Positions 12,301 to 25,180 of a stretch of 64,000 bases of DNA are shown piece by piece. The notes beneath the pieces were generated by a model. It did no database searches. It was given only the letters and a program-made list of their open reading frames with translations, and had not been told where the DNA came from. The DNA is from Strigamia acuminata (lineage: Eukaryota; Arthropoda; Chilopoda; Geophilomorpha; Linotaeniidae): assembly GCA_949358305.1 (NCBI GenBank), contig OX442321.1, positions 310,001-374,000 of the forward strand, written 5' to 3'. Numbering within the stretch: the stretch's first letter is position 1; every line of letters begins with the position of its first letter. The position numbers and the translations under genes are program-made.

Positions 12301-14648
12301 ATTTGACGGCGCTCCGGAAATTGATCGGCGATCTGTTTGGCGTGTATTTGAAAGTTAAAATCACCAGTTCCCCCAATCTGGACACATTGATGGCGCACTA
12401 CAGAGAATGGAAAGTAAATAAACGTGATAAAGTCGAATAGATGCGAGAGAGAAAATGTACATTTTCCGCAGGAGAAACACAAGGAAACATTTATTAATGC
12501 GCGATTAGAAACCAACGTTCACCACTCGGCATTGATGGATTCGTGGAATTCGATTAGACAAGTAAATTTCATTTACTGCTATTTAAATATCAATTACTCC
12601 GGAATTATTTTTCCTTTTCAGTCTCTCATGTGGTCGAGCGACGTCGTTAAGTTGCCGTCCACGCAGTACGATTTATTCGCCCAAATGCAAAGTTTAAAAG
12701 TCGCTTTGGTCAAGGAATTGGCCAACTGCTGCGTTGTAATGAATGAGCAACAAATGAATTATCTTTCGTAATTAATGGAATTTTTTCTTAAAGGAAAAAA
12801 TGGGTGGTCACGCGACGTTAGCGATGATAGTGCAAAAACTAAACGCCGAAATTGAAGTGGAGGGCGCGCAAATCAAAGCGATTAAAAAGCAGCAGTCGGA
12901 ATATTCGCAGATGATCGCCGTCCTTTCGCCCTGGCTGGACAAAATACCCAACTTCAGTCCACTCTTGCATTTCGACCAGGAAATTAAAAGTTTGAAATCG
13001 CAACTGCGACACAAATTGGCCGATATGAACGACCTGGAAGAGGAGCCGCTGCCGGACAAAACCGTGTTGGAGCAAATGAAAAAAGAATTGACCGCCATAA
13101 GAAACAAACTTCACGCCGCTTTCGCCACGGGAGACCGGCTTTCGGTAATTTACTCATCACCCCAACCGATCAGTTAATCACTCTTCGTTATTTGCAGGCA
13201 AAATTTATTCAACTCTCAAAAGTGCATTACCCCGAATTGCCTTTGCTGTACCCAACGTTGGATCATGAAATAGTATTTCTCTTTATCCAAATAACCAAAA
13301 CGAGATCAATTATCATCGATTGTTTTTAATGTTTTTAATGTTTGTAAAATATAATTTTTATAGTTGAATCCAAATATCGTAAAAGAAAGTCGAGAATTGA
13401 TTTATTACGACGTCGAACCGTTTACTTTGGAAGACGGCCACGTTTCCGTCTTCAAAACGAGAATACTCGATAAGGATTTCACTCTTAAGGTATAGCGAAA
13501 AAGTGACGAATTGAATTGCTAGTAAAACGTTGTAATCCAGGAAGTCAGTATGGATAACATCGTTTTGGGAGAATTTGTGAATCGAGTCTCTTCCTACGCG
13601 AGTATAACATCCAAACAACTCGTGCCCATCACCGCAATTTTATGTCCCAAGGTGCAAATTGCTAACAAATAAACGAACAAATATGTTGTATTCATCTTTG
13701 AATATATTTTCAGGACAAGCGAAAAGTATACTTGCAAATGCCGTATTACGAGTACAATCTGTTGGAACGTAACCCTTCGACCTTGCCCTTGGAAGTACAT
13801 CGAGCCGACTACTCTTTGAATCGAATGTACCAATTTAATGTAATTAATCAATTAATCCCTAAAGGTAAAATGCCGAATTTTGACCGGTCTAGCCAAGGCT
13901 CTTGCCAAGTTGCACGCGCACAACGTCATCCACGGCGCATTGCATCCGCGAAACGTTCTCATTTCGGACGACGAGGTGTTTCTGGCGCCCTACAACTTCG
14001 CCAGCAACATTGTAACACGATTTAAACGCTCGAAATAATTGATTTAATAATCAACTAACGCTTAACCAACAGTACCAGCGAGTGTGCGCGGGATTGAAAG
14101 CGCTACCAGTAAACGGCGTCTCCTTTTTAGCCCCCGAATTGACGTCCAACAAAAAACGATTCACCACATCGGCGGACATGTTCTCTTTGGGCTGCATCGC
14201 TCTCGTCCTCTTCTATCCCACCACGCTGTTCGAAAATGATAAATTCAAAATCCCCAACTGCTCGGGTTTGGAGGCAAGTTGCAATACTTTACATCGACGA
14301 GTGAGTGTATATTGAAATGCACTTACGACTTAAATAACCCAACAGGAGACGCATTTCCTTCGATGTATCGGCAATCTGCTGGATAAAGACCCCGAAAAAC
14401 GCATGACTGCCGAGCAAATGGTGAGCAGTTACGAGCTGCTCGACCCCTGTACGATATTCAACCCGGCGACGGTCCTCGAGCCCGTTGTGTGCGATAGATT
14501 AATGGCGCCGCTTTTCGCTTTTCCCGACGAGGATCGGCGCGATGTCAAGGATTGCGTCGTTTCCGAAATCTCCAGCGCCAGCGACGACGACGAAGACGAC
14601 GACGAAGACGAGCGTGAAGAAGAGAACGACGATGAAGACATGTGTTAA
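9363..14648 (+). CDS. STK31: STK31/TDRD8-like Tudor and pseudokinase protein
   Basis: Twenty-six exons join in phase to 1,262 residues, longer than human STK31 (1,019). Exon starts are 9363, 9654, 9776, 9999, 10135, 10367, 10695, 10917, 11056, 11325, 11450, 11562, 11677, 11781, 11904, 12186, 12472, 12622, 12794, 13198, 13364, 13541, 13714, 13865, 14073 and 14346. A Tudor domain (CSFWAQ..., YFVQYIDYGN) spans about residues 98-190, followed by coiled coils and a protein kinase fold at about 935-1200. The beta3 Lys (DFTLK) is kept, but the HRD loop reads HGALHPRN without the Asp and the DFG position reads PYNF, so it is almost certainly catalytically dead. An acidic Asp/Glu tail ends the protein. 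Vertebrate STK31 is a germline protein linked to PIWI-piRNA granules; that role is inferred. Confidence 0.92.
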
Positions 14649-14726
14649 CTAGCATCAACACTAACCACTTTTTGTATTTGTATTATTTCGAGAGTAAACC
14701 AAACGGGAATTAATTTAATTTATAAT

Positions 14727-17700
14727 TTAATTCTTCACCGCGCAGCCAATTACAACGATAGAAATAATAACGGCAATTGCAACCAAACACGCAATCACCA
14801 AAATCAATATTTCGATCCAATTCATGCGGTAATTAAGTTGAATTTGATCACACGGCTGGGAGATTGGAAGAAGAAGAAGAAGAAGAGAAAAAATAATTAC
14901 AAATCAATAATTAAAAAAAGAAGAAGAAAAATTGTGTTTTTACCCCGATGTGACTGATGTTGTAGTTCTTGTAAAATCTCTCCAAAGATGGTTTCCCGCT
15001 CGAATCCAACATGGTCTGCGCTTCCGTTAAATGAATTGGCAATTTGTCTTTGATCATTTGAAAGCACACATTCGTACTAAACCATAAAACCAATCAAATC
15101 ATTTTAGTCTCAATCATTTTTAAATTTCGAGCATTTTTATTTCACCTGTCAGCGTTGATGAAACTTTCCTGTTTGATGTTGAGTTGCGTGTCGGCCAACT
15201 GCAGCGTCACCGGTTGCGGTAACTCCGACACGGTTTGAAAATCTCGATTCATGTTTCGCAGTTCCCTTTGCACCTCGCTCGGTGGTTTTTGAAAAACAAA
15301 TTTGAGCATGTGCGAGTCGTGCAGAACTTTAATCTGCAAAATTGATCGATTAAAAAACGAATTTCCAGCATTTCTTTCTCGTTCCGTTTACTTCAAATTT
15401 CGTTTCTCGAAACAAAGTGCTCTTCCTGGCACTTCGACCCGATATCGCCAGGTGGAACGTGCCGTCTTCAAAATTGGACAAACTCTGCGCCGTTCTTAAA
15501 ACGCCCGAGTCCTTTTCCAGGAAAAACATTTCCTCGTAGACCGTCGTTTCATCTTGGCCATCCTGAAGCCAATTCCATCGTTAATCGTCTCGCAATTCAC
15601 AAATATTAGAAACTCATCATTTCACCTTCTGAAACGACACTTTCTCGATGAAATACTGTAAGGGGTTATCGCTGGCATCCGGATCGTAAGCCTGGATGGT
15701 CGTCACGATGGATTGACGAGGTGCGTTTAGTCGAACTCCTAAACAATTTAGTAATTCATATATTTAATATTAAACGATTTAATCATTTTCCTATAAATTT
15801 CTACCCAAATTTTCGGTCGGAGAAACGAACTGGATGTCGTTGTCGTCGATGTCGATTAAATTGACTCGTACTCTGAGTGTACTCAGATCCCGCGGATCGT
15901 AAACACCATCTCCTTCTCGGTCAATCGATCTTGCATCGCTCGGGTTTCCAACTCCAATCACCAGATCGTAAAAAGTCTTTTTTTCATGATCCAAACGATC
16001 TTTAACGTAAATAACCGCTTTTCCGTCCTTTGTGTTGTTTATTCCAAACACCTGCGCGCTTTTCTCGTCGCCTAACCATTAAAAAAAAAACAATTTACAA
16101 TTCAATTATGAAATAATTATAAAACGATAGTACCTAAAATTGAGTACAACATAAGAGCGTTTTCGCCTTTGTCCCGATCCACAGCTTCGATCGTCCCAAC
16201 GCTCGTTCCCGGATCCGACTCTTCTAAAACCGCCATTTCGAGTGGATCCGAATTCTGCAGCGAAAACATTTAAAAAAAAAACGAACATTTTATTGTTTTT
16301 AAAAATTTCTCTTACCACTGGCCTTGGAAAATGCGGTATGTTATCGTTAACATCCGTTACGGAAACGTGTATAACGTGATAAGCTTGAGGCATGTAAGGC
16401 CCGACTTGCGTAGCTGCGACGACCAACTAGAAAAATAAACATTTGAGTTCCGAAAACGACGGTTTCGTTCACATTGTTTGTTTTACGGTGTAGTTTTCCT
16501 TCGTTTCTCTGTCCAGCGGTCGCCGCGTAGTAATGAGTCCGGTGTCAGTGTTGATGGTGAAAAAACGTCTGTTCGATCCACCGTAACCGAGATCGAGAAG
16601 AGAAAATCGAACGACGCTTTTCATGTTTTTAAATCGAACCGGTTTAGACAGTTCCACTTGGCAAATCGTTAAATCCTCTTTATCGCTCTATCAAATAAAA
16701 AAAAATTTAATTTAAAAAAAAAAAATCATTTTTGTTACAATTTATCGCAACAAACCTCAACAACGTAAATAATCTCCCCTTTAGGTGGAAAAATAAAGCG
16801 CGGCAATTCGTCCTGCACGCTCAAATCGCCCACGTGCACTTCGACCTCGCACGTGGAGAACGCCGACGGAGTCCCAGAATCGGTCGCCTTCACTCGCAAC
16901 TGGTACGGAAAAGTGCGACCGGTAGCCGACAGCGAACGATTCGTGTACAGAATGCCGCCGTCTTCGTCGATTCCGAACAGCTCTAAGTGAATTAATCGAT
17001 TCAATTAGCTAAATGCTCGATCCAAGCTTCAAATGCACAATTACCGGACGTTTGCGTGGGATTAGTTATCGAATATTTGATTCGGGAATTATTCCCGATA
17101 TCCGCATCGAGCGCTTGAATTTTGAAAAATGGAGAATGCAAAGGCAGATTTTCGGGAACGACGACCGTGTACAAATTGCGACTAAACTTGGGCGGGTTGT
17201 CGTTCGCATCCCCTACGGTAATCTGTACCGTAGTTTGACCGGTTTTTTGATTAGTCGCATCCTTGGGATTATCAATCGCCAAAACCCTGACCGAATGAAA
17301 CGGTTCGGTTTCCCTGTCCAGCGACACTCCAGATTTCTTGTACAGAGTTCCCTTCTCGTTGACCTCGAACAGATTATTGTCACCCGACAAACGGTACAAA
17401 ATTTCTCCAAATTCTCCATCGTCGCCGTCGCGAGCGCTCAATTGCAAACATTCGATTTGCTCTTCGATCGATTCCATTACCGAAACCAAATAATTCTGCA
17501 AACAATAAAATGACATAAACTAAAAAAGAAAAATATAAAATTAGCAATAATTTACCGATTGGAAAAATTGCGGTTGGTTGTCGTTAATGTCAAGTACGTT
17601 GAGCGTCACGGACACATTGCCCACTTCGCGGCCACTCAGCAACACGGTTATCTCGACGTCCAGCTTCTTCTTCCGTTCCGGTAGCGACTCGTAGTCGATG

Positions 17701-20700
17701 GATCTCTTCGTCGTCAAAGCTCCTAGAAAATGAAAAAAAATAAAAATTCAAACACGTGTCTCGCAAACTAAATGCGCAATAACCCACCGGAAATGGGATT
17801 CACATCAAAATAGTCATCCGGATCTGAATTCCTAATTTTTTCAAATATTAAATCGCCTCTTTTGGGTAGCGCGGGTCCTCCCAAAACGACTAACTGGCTG
17901 CCGATTTCTATTTCTTCGGATATGTTCAGTTCGATCTCGGATAGCGGCAGTTCCCACGCCAATTCGTTTTCAGACCCGGTGATGAGGATTATAATTTCGG
18001 CTGTAAAATTTAATTTTAATTTAAACATTTAATTTAACTTAATTTTGCACTCACCCGAATCGCTCTGTCCCGGCGTCTGAGCAGCCATATCTTCCACAGT
18101 CACCCTAAACAGCGCCATAAAGTAATCGGACAGAGGACGGAGCACGACCACGACCCCCGTCGAGCCGTTTATTTGCAAAACATCCTGTTCGTTGGTCAAA
18201 TTGCAATTATTCGAGCGATAAATTCGAATTGGACATTTAAATACCGTACATTAATTCCCAAAGAATCTGTGGAAACGTTTCCGTCTTTACTGTGCAAAAC
18301 GATGGTTTTGCCAAAAGAGTATTTCAAATCGGCTCCTTGATCGGGATCCAACGCGGAAGCTTCGAATATTTCATCTCCGACGCTATTTGCTCGATCCAAG
18401 TGCACCACGTAAAACCTGTTGTCAAATTTCGGCGCTTTATTATTCACGTCTTCGATCGTGATGTAAATGTGCGCAACGTCCAACACTTCGTTACTACTCG
18501 CGTGACCAGCTCCGATCTAAACATAAAATAAATAAAAATAACAAAAACAAAATAAAATGAAATAAAGACACGTTAAATCATTACCGTTATGTTATAATCT
18601 TTGAGTTTTGTCCGATCGATGTCCAGAACGGCTCCCGGTGCCACTCGAAGAATCCCTTCAGTCGGATCGATCACGAAATTGCCTTCCGCACCGCTCAGCA
18701 ACGAATATAAAACTCGCGTCTCGGCATCGGAACTCGTGGCTTGGAGTCGAGCCACGACGGTACCTGTTAACAAAATCATCTAAACATTGCTTCGAATCAA
18801 TTATTTCATCTTCTATACCTTCTTTGGTGATTTCTCGAATGCTCGTGTTGTGTATTGAATTTGTAAAACTTATTTCCACCATTACTTTACTCGGCTAAAA
18901 GGTAAATAAATAAAAATGAATCCCCGAAACAAAAATTCATTCGGAAGCTCACGGATGTAACATTAGGCGTCGGTAATTCCGTAATGACCGTCAGGGTTGC
19001 CAGAGCAAATTTACCGCCAACGTCGGAAGCTTTTAGCACCAAGTGATACGTTTGAGGCGCGCAAACGTCGGAACATTGACTCATGTAAACGGAACCGTTC
19101 TCCGGAGATGAGAAAAACCTGTTTAAAAATACATAGTTATTTGAGAAAATCGATTAATTATTCTATCTTCATTTTACTGTTGCAACTTTTCTCCTACGAT
19201 TTCGTATTCCACGCGACCAAATTGGCCGCTATCTCTGTCGGACGCCTACAAAGCAAAACATTTACAATTTGCGTCTTGTTTTTTAGAAAAAACTAACATT
19301 TACGACGGCGACTAAAGAATTTGAAGCGTTCCGGATGATCACGTGAGCCGAGTATTCGGATTGCTCAAATATCGGACTGTTATCATTCGCGTCCTGAAGC
19401 AAAATTGTGACGTTGACCGAACTCGAATGTTGCGAATTATCCGACGCGATTATCTGTAACGACGGATCACCATTTAAAATAAATAAATAAATAAGTAAAT
19501 ATAAAATGTACCCGAAAATTCATTTCCCTTTGAAGCGGATCTTCATAATCCAGTTTGGCATTTTTGCTTATCTTAAGAGTGACCGGTACCGAGTTCTCGG
19601 CCGACAACGGTTCGATTTCAAAAAGATTTTCAAACTCAATCCGTTCGGAAACGAGAGACAAATTAAATTTGCCATTCTCCGCAATGTCGAGATCCGAGAC
19701 GTGCAAATAGAAGGAAGGAAGCGGCAAATCAACGGTGAAGTTTTCTGCCAAATGAACAGTCACGTTGGACCGATCGAAAAGCGGCGGATTGTCGTTAACG
19801 TCCAACACGTTCACCCAAATGTCTGCCGACGCCGATACGTCGTTGGGTTTGCTGTTCTCCAGCTCAGTGGCCTACAAAATATCAACCAATCACTTTATCA
19901 ACTCCAACCCGTCATGTTTTCGTCGCACATACTCTGATTTGAAACACGTAAAATCCGCCGTTCCACAAAATTTCCCGCTCTTCCCTGTCGATCAGTTTCC
20001 CGGACGTAGAAATCTCCACGAAATAATTTCCGCTCGTGTCGTTTTGAATTTGACTAATCTTAAAAAAGCCACGCACATCTGCGTCAACAAAATTTTGGAT
20101 TAAAATTTAAAGAAATAAATGACTAAAAAAGCGGACCGTTTTCCAAACTGATAAGCAAAGCTCGCGGATTCCCTCGGTCCGCGTCGTAGACGTCCAGCGA
20201 AAGAACAACCTTTTCTGCGGCCGATTCCTCCTGGACATCGACGTAGTAGGTTTCACTTCCGAACTGCGGCCCCAAGTCCTGTTCGTCGGTCACTTCGATC
20301 ACTACAATTGCCGAAGCCACGTGACGCTCGTTCGTGTCAACGTACTGCAAATAAAATTGTTACGCTAATAAGTCGACAATTAGTTGTTCTCCGTACTTCG
20401 GCTTTAATCGGCAGAATGTAGGTGGATGTTGTGTCGAAATCGAGTCCTTCTTGCAATTGAATTACGCCTCGGAATTCTCCTTCGTTTCCATCCTCCGTTT
20501 TGATGGAGAATTTCTTGCAAGCTTCCGGAGTCTAAACGAATTTTACCCGTCGTTTTAGTTTAAAAAGAATGAAATGAAATGAGGTTTACTCACCGTTTCC
20601 TTATCACATTTTAAGACTATTTTACTAGCATCGTCGCTATTGCTGCTCGTAACGAGTATGTCGTGATACAAATCGTTTCCAACCGAAGCATTCTGTCATT

Positions 20701-21225
20701 AAAGTCATTTAATTTTAAAATACCGCTAAAATGTTATTTAATTTAACCTCGTTGACGGTAAAAATATATGGCAAGTTCTGAAATATTGGCCAACTTTCGT
20801 TTTCTTCCGAAACAATAGTAATCTCTTTGTGTAAAGATATCTGAAAATTAAATAAATTTTAATTACGACGTATTAATCCGAAATAAACCGGTTATCTCTC
20901 ACCGTGCTCGTTAAAATTCCCACGTCCTCGTCGCTCAGTGCGGTATGCGCTTCTGTTGTGGGCGAACTTGCGCTAATATTTTCTTCCGGCACATTGAATT
21001 CTGCAATATTTACAACAACAAAAATTAAAAAAACCAAAAATTAAAAATTTTTAAGTAAAAAAATCTCGATAAACATTAGCACAACATTGTAGCAACGAAA
21101 CCTTGAATAGTTGCAAATTCTCCATCGGTGAAATTGTCCGCCAGCGCATCGGTTTGAGCAAAAACAACTGAAATTAGCCAGAAATAATTACACGCTGCTG
21201 AGGAACACAAAGCGCACCAAACAAC
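14727..21225 (-). CDS. long non-classical cadherin (CDH23/PCDH15/Cad87A-like)
   Basis: About 28 short exons encode roughly 1,600 residues. About ten to eleven extracellular cadherin repeats are marked by calcium motifs such as VLDVNDNPPLF (near 19795), DANDNSPIF (near 19390), DINDNQPQF (near 17580), DANDNPPKF (near 17190), VTDVNDNIPHF (near 16350) and IDDND (near 15830). After the last repeat comes a domain starting LKFVFQKPPSEVQREL (15146-15333) that resembles the membrane-adjacent domain of CDH23/PCDH15. It is followed by one transmembrane helix and only about six cytoplasmic residues (14727-14855). The last exons are 14727-14855, 14944-15076, 15146-15333 and 15392-15562. The first exon I can place is 21102-21225 and carries a hydrophobic, signal-like stretch, but its ATG must lie in an upstream exon I could not fix. 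No catenin-binding tail exists. Confidence 0.88.
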
Positions 21226-21683
21226 CTTTAAAAATTAAAAAATAGAAATAAAAATAAAAATAAAACATTCTAGTTGCTCGATCAACGTCTTCACGTAGTA
21301 ATAAACGCGTACATTTCCTTCTCGACCACGCACATCGTGTATTTCTTACAACGTAAGCACACGAGTCATTGACTGAACGATCCTTCAAAAGGAGGTGACC
21401 TTCAACCGAGCTATTTCGTTGTCCCCGGGCTAAATCCGAGGGAATCAGGCGTGTCCACACGACCACTTAATAATTTCAATTTCTATTCAAATAGGACAAA
21501 ATAAAAAACTGTACAAATATTTTATTCGTTAATTTAAAATTATTTTCAAATATTTTCAAAAAATTGCATTTCATGATTCAAATAAAAATTTGTTTCTATA
21601 AATAATTAAAAAGAAAAAGGAAACGGAACAACCAAATAAATAAATTAATCAATTAAATAGTCATAGTTATAATCAATTGCAAA

Positions 21684-23243
21684 TTAAGCATGTTTTATCT
21701 TGTCGGTTGATTGCACCCCGTCGATATTCGATATTTCTACGGCGCAAACTCGCGGGAACCAACCGCGAATTCGAATCACCTCTTTGGTGGAATATTTCAA
21801 CTCGTTTATCACCTTCTCGCCGTACAACCAATGCCTGAAACAAACAAACAAACCAAACTTGCTTCCTACTTATTTATTCCTAAACTTGCACTACTCAAAC
21901 CTTTTCCATCTGGTCACCAAAACTCGATCTCCTTCCTCCAATGAAATTCTCGCTTCGTCGGACAGCGGCACGCTGCAACACACTCGGAAACCTTTGCTCA
22001 TGGGGAACCAACTTCCGCTGCAGCCTTCAACAATAACGTACTTCTTAGCTCGACACCGCTTTTTATCCTTCTGTCTTATTTGTTCTTTCTAAAAAATACA
22101 AATTTATTTAAGATTCATTTAATTTTTTTCCATTTTATAATATTCACAGTGAGTGAGTATTGGTCGCAATCGTTCGCAATTGCCCACGTGATTCCATCGC
22201 CTTCCGGTTGAAAATTCCAATTGAAAACCTGCGAGAAATTTCTTCTCCAGCCCAAATTGTAGGGAAAGACAAACGAATCATCGGCTTCACGGTCGTATTT
22301 AGCTTTAGTAACGATCCAATTTTCAATGGCCGTTTCATTTTTTAAGACACCTCGAATCTGCAAACAAATGCAAATAAACATTTAAACATTCAAAACGTAC
22401 AAAACGTTTCCACCTGGAAGTAGAAAAGCCCTCCTACGGCAATCACGACGCCGAGTGCCATTCCCAGCGCAAAAGTGCAAAAGATGAACCCAAACAGGCC
22501 TAAAGTGACCACCGGCTCATCTCCAGTCCCGTAATATATGTACCACTTCTAGAAAAACAAAAACAAAATGTACAAACATATAAAACAAAGTCTTCAATAA
22601 TAATACTCTGTGTAAAGCTCTGTACAGAGAGCAGCAGAGAACGGTCGAAGCTTGCATACATCCACACACGGCACATAATAGAAAAAGCACAAAGTGCGTG
22701 TGGTTATCGTGTCCGCAGCAATTGTTTATCCAAGGACAATGATGATCCATTTTTTTGACGCATCTGAAAAACATTTTTTTTAAAACATTTTTGATTCGTT
22801 TAAACTTTATATTTTTTTACTTATTGCATTTCCGACAGTGGTGGGCTCTCGGGGCTTTGTATCCGTCGCAGAACTTGCAGTATTGCAGGTATTTAATGTC
22901 ATCGTGGCTTTCCTGAATGAGAAAAACGAGAAAAACGAGAAAAACGAGAAAATTTAATTCATTTTAATTGATTAATTAATTTAAAAAAATTTATTTTAAT
23001 TTTTACCGGTTTCCAGTTGTTGGGTAAACTACCTGGACCTATGATCATTGCACTGAAGAAGTGATAAAGAGTTAATGCATTCCACATAGTGAATATGGAC
23101 ATGTTGAGGAAACCACCGAGCGAATTAAAGGGTGACCACCACATCAAACTGCAATGCCACATCGATAACGAGACCACTTTGACGATTCCTAGAGCCAACA
23201 GTGGGCCCCAGTGCCACAACCGTTTCAGGGGTCCCACACACAT
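21684..23243 (-). CDS. ZDHHC6: palmitoyltransferase ZDHHC6
   Basis: Seven exons (23007-23243, 22821-22912, 22607-22763, 22414-22548, 22148-22357, 21901-22088, 21684-21834) join in phase to 389 residues (human 413). The N terminus has the ZDHHC6 signature ([19 protein letters not shown]) with two membrane helices. The cysteine-rich domain reads [17 protein letters not shown] and ends in the catalytic DHHC ([14 protein letters not shown]). Further membrane helices follow ([19 protein letters not shown]). The C-terminal exons (about residue 295 on) form the SH3-like domain typical of DHHC6. This ER enzyme attaches palmitate to cysteines of ER and membrane proteins. The usual C-terminal dibasic ER signal is replaced here by KIKHA at the end, so ER retention by that route is not evident. 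Confidence 0.95.
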
Positions 23244-23591
23244 GCTTAGAAATTACGATTCACTAACGAATAAACCGATTTTCATCTCTTTTCACTTAAA
23301 TCACACAAATGTAGCCGCCATAACTAAACACTGACCGGCCCTGCCCATGTCATTTTTTTTTAAATCTAACATTTTATTTTTTCATTTTAAAATTTATTTT
23401 CGATTTATATTTAGAATAAAAAGTGTTTTTTACGCTTTGTTTTGTAAAAGAAAATAAAAACAAAAAATAATAATTACTCGCTGTTGGCACTAGGTGGCTA
23501 GGCTAGGCGCCATTTTCATTTTACGGTGCCAAAAAAAAGTGATTGACCATTTCATTTCGACATTTGCATTGGGTCTTAATCGTTAATCGAA
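23244..23591. promoter_or_regulatory. bidirectional promoter region, ZDHHC6 and LSM6
   Basis: This 348-bp interval separates two divergent start codons. Close to LSM6 it contains CACTAGGTGGCTAGG (about 23498-23512), which resembles a CTCF core, and GGCGCCATTTTCATTTTACGG, a YY1-like CCAT element. I infer a shared promoter; no TATA box is clear. Confidence 0.45.
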
Positions 23592-23969
23592 ATGAGTCGT
23601 AGACAAACACCGAGCGACTTTTTGAAACAAATAGTTGGTAGGCCCGTGGTAGTGAAACTCAATTCGGGAGTCGATTACCGAGGTAAATTGAATCTCGACG
23701 TTAACTCGTCGTCACTTCGTTGATCTTAAAAACGAAAATATTTTTCTTTTTAGGCGTTTTAGCGTGCTTGGACGGATACATGAACATAGCCCTGGAACAA
23801 ACCGAAGAATACATTAATGGACAATTAAAAAACAAATACGGGGACGCATTCATCCGAGGAAATAATGGTGAATGGATTTATTACATTTTTTAAAAATTTT
23901 ATTAGCAACTTAAATTTTCTCTCTTTAATTACAGTTTTGTACATCAGCACGCAGAAAAGACGATTGTAA
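23592..23969 (+). CDS. LSM6: U6 snRNA-associated Sm-like protein LSm6
   Basis: Three exons (23592-23682, 23754-23867, 23935-23969) join in phase to 79 residues, one fewer than human LSM6. Sm motif 1 (GRPVVVKLNSGVDYRGVLAC, LDGYMNIALE) and Sm motif 2 (FIRGNNVLYIS) are complete, and the protein ends TQKRRL. LSm6 is part of the heptameric LSm2-8 ring that binds the U6 3' end in the nucleus and the LSm1-7 ring of mRNA decapping in the cytoplasm. It was easy to miss because its exons are short. Confidence 0.97.
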
Positions 23970-24022
23970 TTGTGTAAAAGATCATACATAAAGTACACCG
24001 ATTTTTCTTTCGTTCTTTCATT

Positions 24023-25062
24023 TCATATATTGTTACAATTTTGTAATAAACTCAGCATGTGTCTCTCAAGCACGAGTTGCACTGTAATAAAAGAGAATTA
24101 AGAAAAAATGAGTAAACGAAGAGTTAATAAATTCACCTTGTTTGCTGCCTTTCGACACAGCCAACGAATAGGCAGTTTCGCCGGATAAATTCGTTAAAGT
24201 GACATCAGCTCCGTGTTTTAATAAATCATCGGCACACTGAGAATGATTGTTGAATGCCGCGTACATCAAAGCCGTGTTTCCTTGCTAAAAAACGACCAAA
24301 CCGAGTCAAACCACGAAAAACAAACCATTCACTAGAATTTAACTCACTCTATCGGCATCGTTAATCTCCATCTTTTTCTTGGCGAGCAACTTGACGATAT
24401 CGTTATGTCCGTTGCTGCTCGCTAAAAGCAGCGCATTTTCGCCCTCGTTTCCCACAGCGTTTAAATCAGCGCCTTTATCGATCAACATGGCGACTGTCGG
24501 GTGTTGGCCGTATGCGCTCGCCCACATTAGCGGGGTCATACCGTCCTCGTCTTTTTCATCCACGTTTTCCACTGAAAAATCACAAATCAAAACGCTCAGT
24601 TATCATACCCAACTACACAAATACTACTTTTCATTTCCGGTATCAACTGTCCTTGCGCAGCCAGTTGGTGGACGCTGAATTCTGCGAGAATTAAATTAAA
24701 TTTCGATCAATTTTCATCAATTTGGAATTTTCGTTATACCTGGTATTACGGTAGTGGTTTCTGTTTTTACATTGCCGCGTTGTAAATTGGTCAGCACAGT
24801 TGCAGGCTAGATAAAAATAATGTTAACATTTTATTTTATTTTAATTTAATTTAATTTAATTTATCATTACTCTCGTGTAAGGTGAAAAAGCGCTTCGACG
24901 CGAACCATCTTGCCAAAACTGAAAAAACCTTGGACTCCCTGAATTCGAGTCGGATTTAGATCGTAACTCGCTATCGGTGTTGCAGTCATTTTTTAAACCA
25001 GATAAAACATGTTGTACTTCAATGTCAGGACTGATTTCTCCGGAAGAATTACTGTGGCTCAT
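24023..25062 (-). CDS. RFXANK: ankyrin-repeat protein RFXANK/ANKRA2
   Basis: Six exons (24871-25062, 24740-24806, 24628-24681, 24348-24571, 24137-24284, 24023-24081) join in phase to 247 residues (human RFXANK 260, ANKRA2 313). An acidic Ser-rich N-terminal part is followed by EFSVHQLAAQGQL and four ankyrin repeats (GMTPLMWASAYGQ, GENALLLASSNGH, GNTALMYAAFNNH, GETAYSLAVSKGS). The closing helix VQLVLERHMLSLLQN matches the family C terminus. RFXANK joins RFX5 and RFXAP on DNA, while ANKRA2 binds megalin, HDAC4/5 and RFX proteins. Invertebrates usually carry one ancestral member, so the two names cannot be separated here. It is divergent from neugrin. Confidence 0.92.
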
Positions 25063-25142
25063 CGCCGAATAAATAAATACACCTAGACCACCATAATAAT
25101 AATAAAACGGGTTCCGTTAGTCGCAACCAGATTGCGCTGCTC

Positions 25143-25152
25143 GCGCATGCGC
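25143..25152. promoter_or_regulatory. NRF1-type palindrome GCGCATGCGC
   Basis: A perfect GCGCATGCGC lies inside the 118-bp gap between the divergent RFXANK and neugrin start codons. It matches the consensus bound by nuclear respiratory factor 1. NRF1 drives nuclear genes for mitochondria, and neugrin is such a gene, so the placement is sensible. Function is inferred from motif and position. Confidence 0.6.
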
Positions 25153-25180
25153 GTAATTGAAACTGTTGTTTTAATAACAC

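Noticed and set aside
14250-14300. GC-AG intron starting GAG|GCAAGT in STK31
   Set aside because: A perfect GTGAGT donor at 14301 keeps frame and is the simpler choice. The GC donor remains only a minor alternative.
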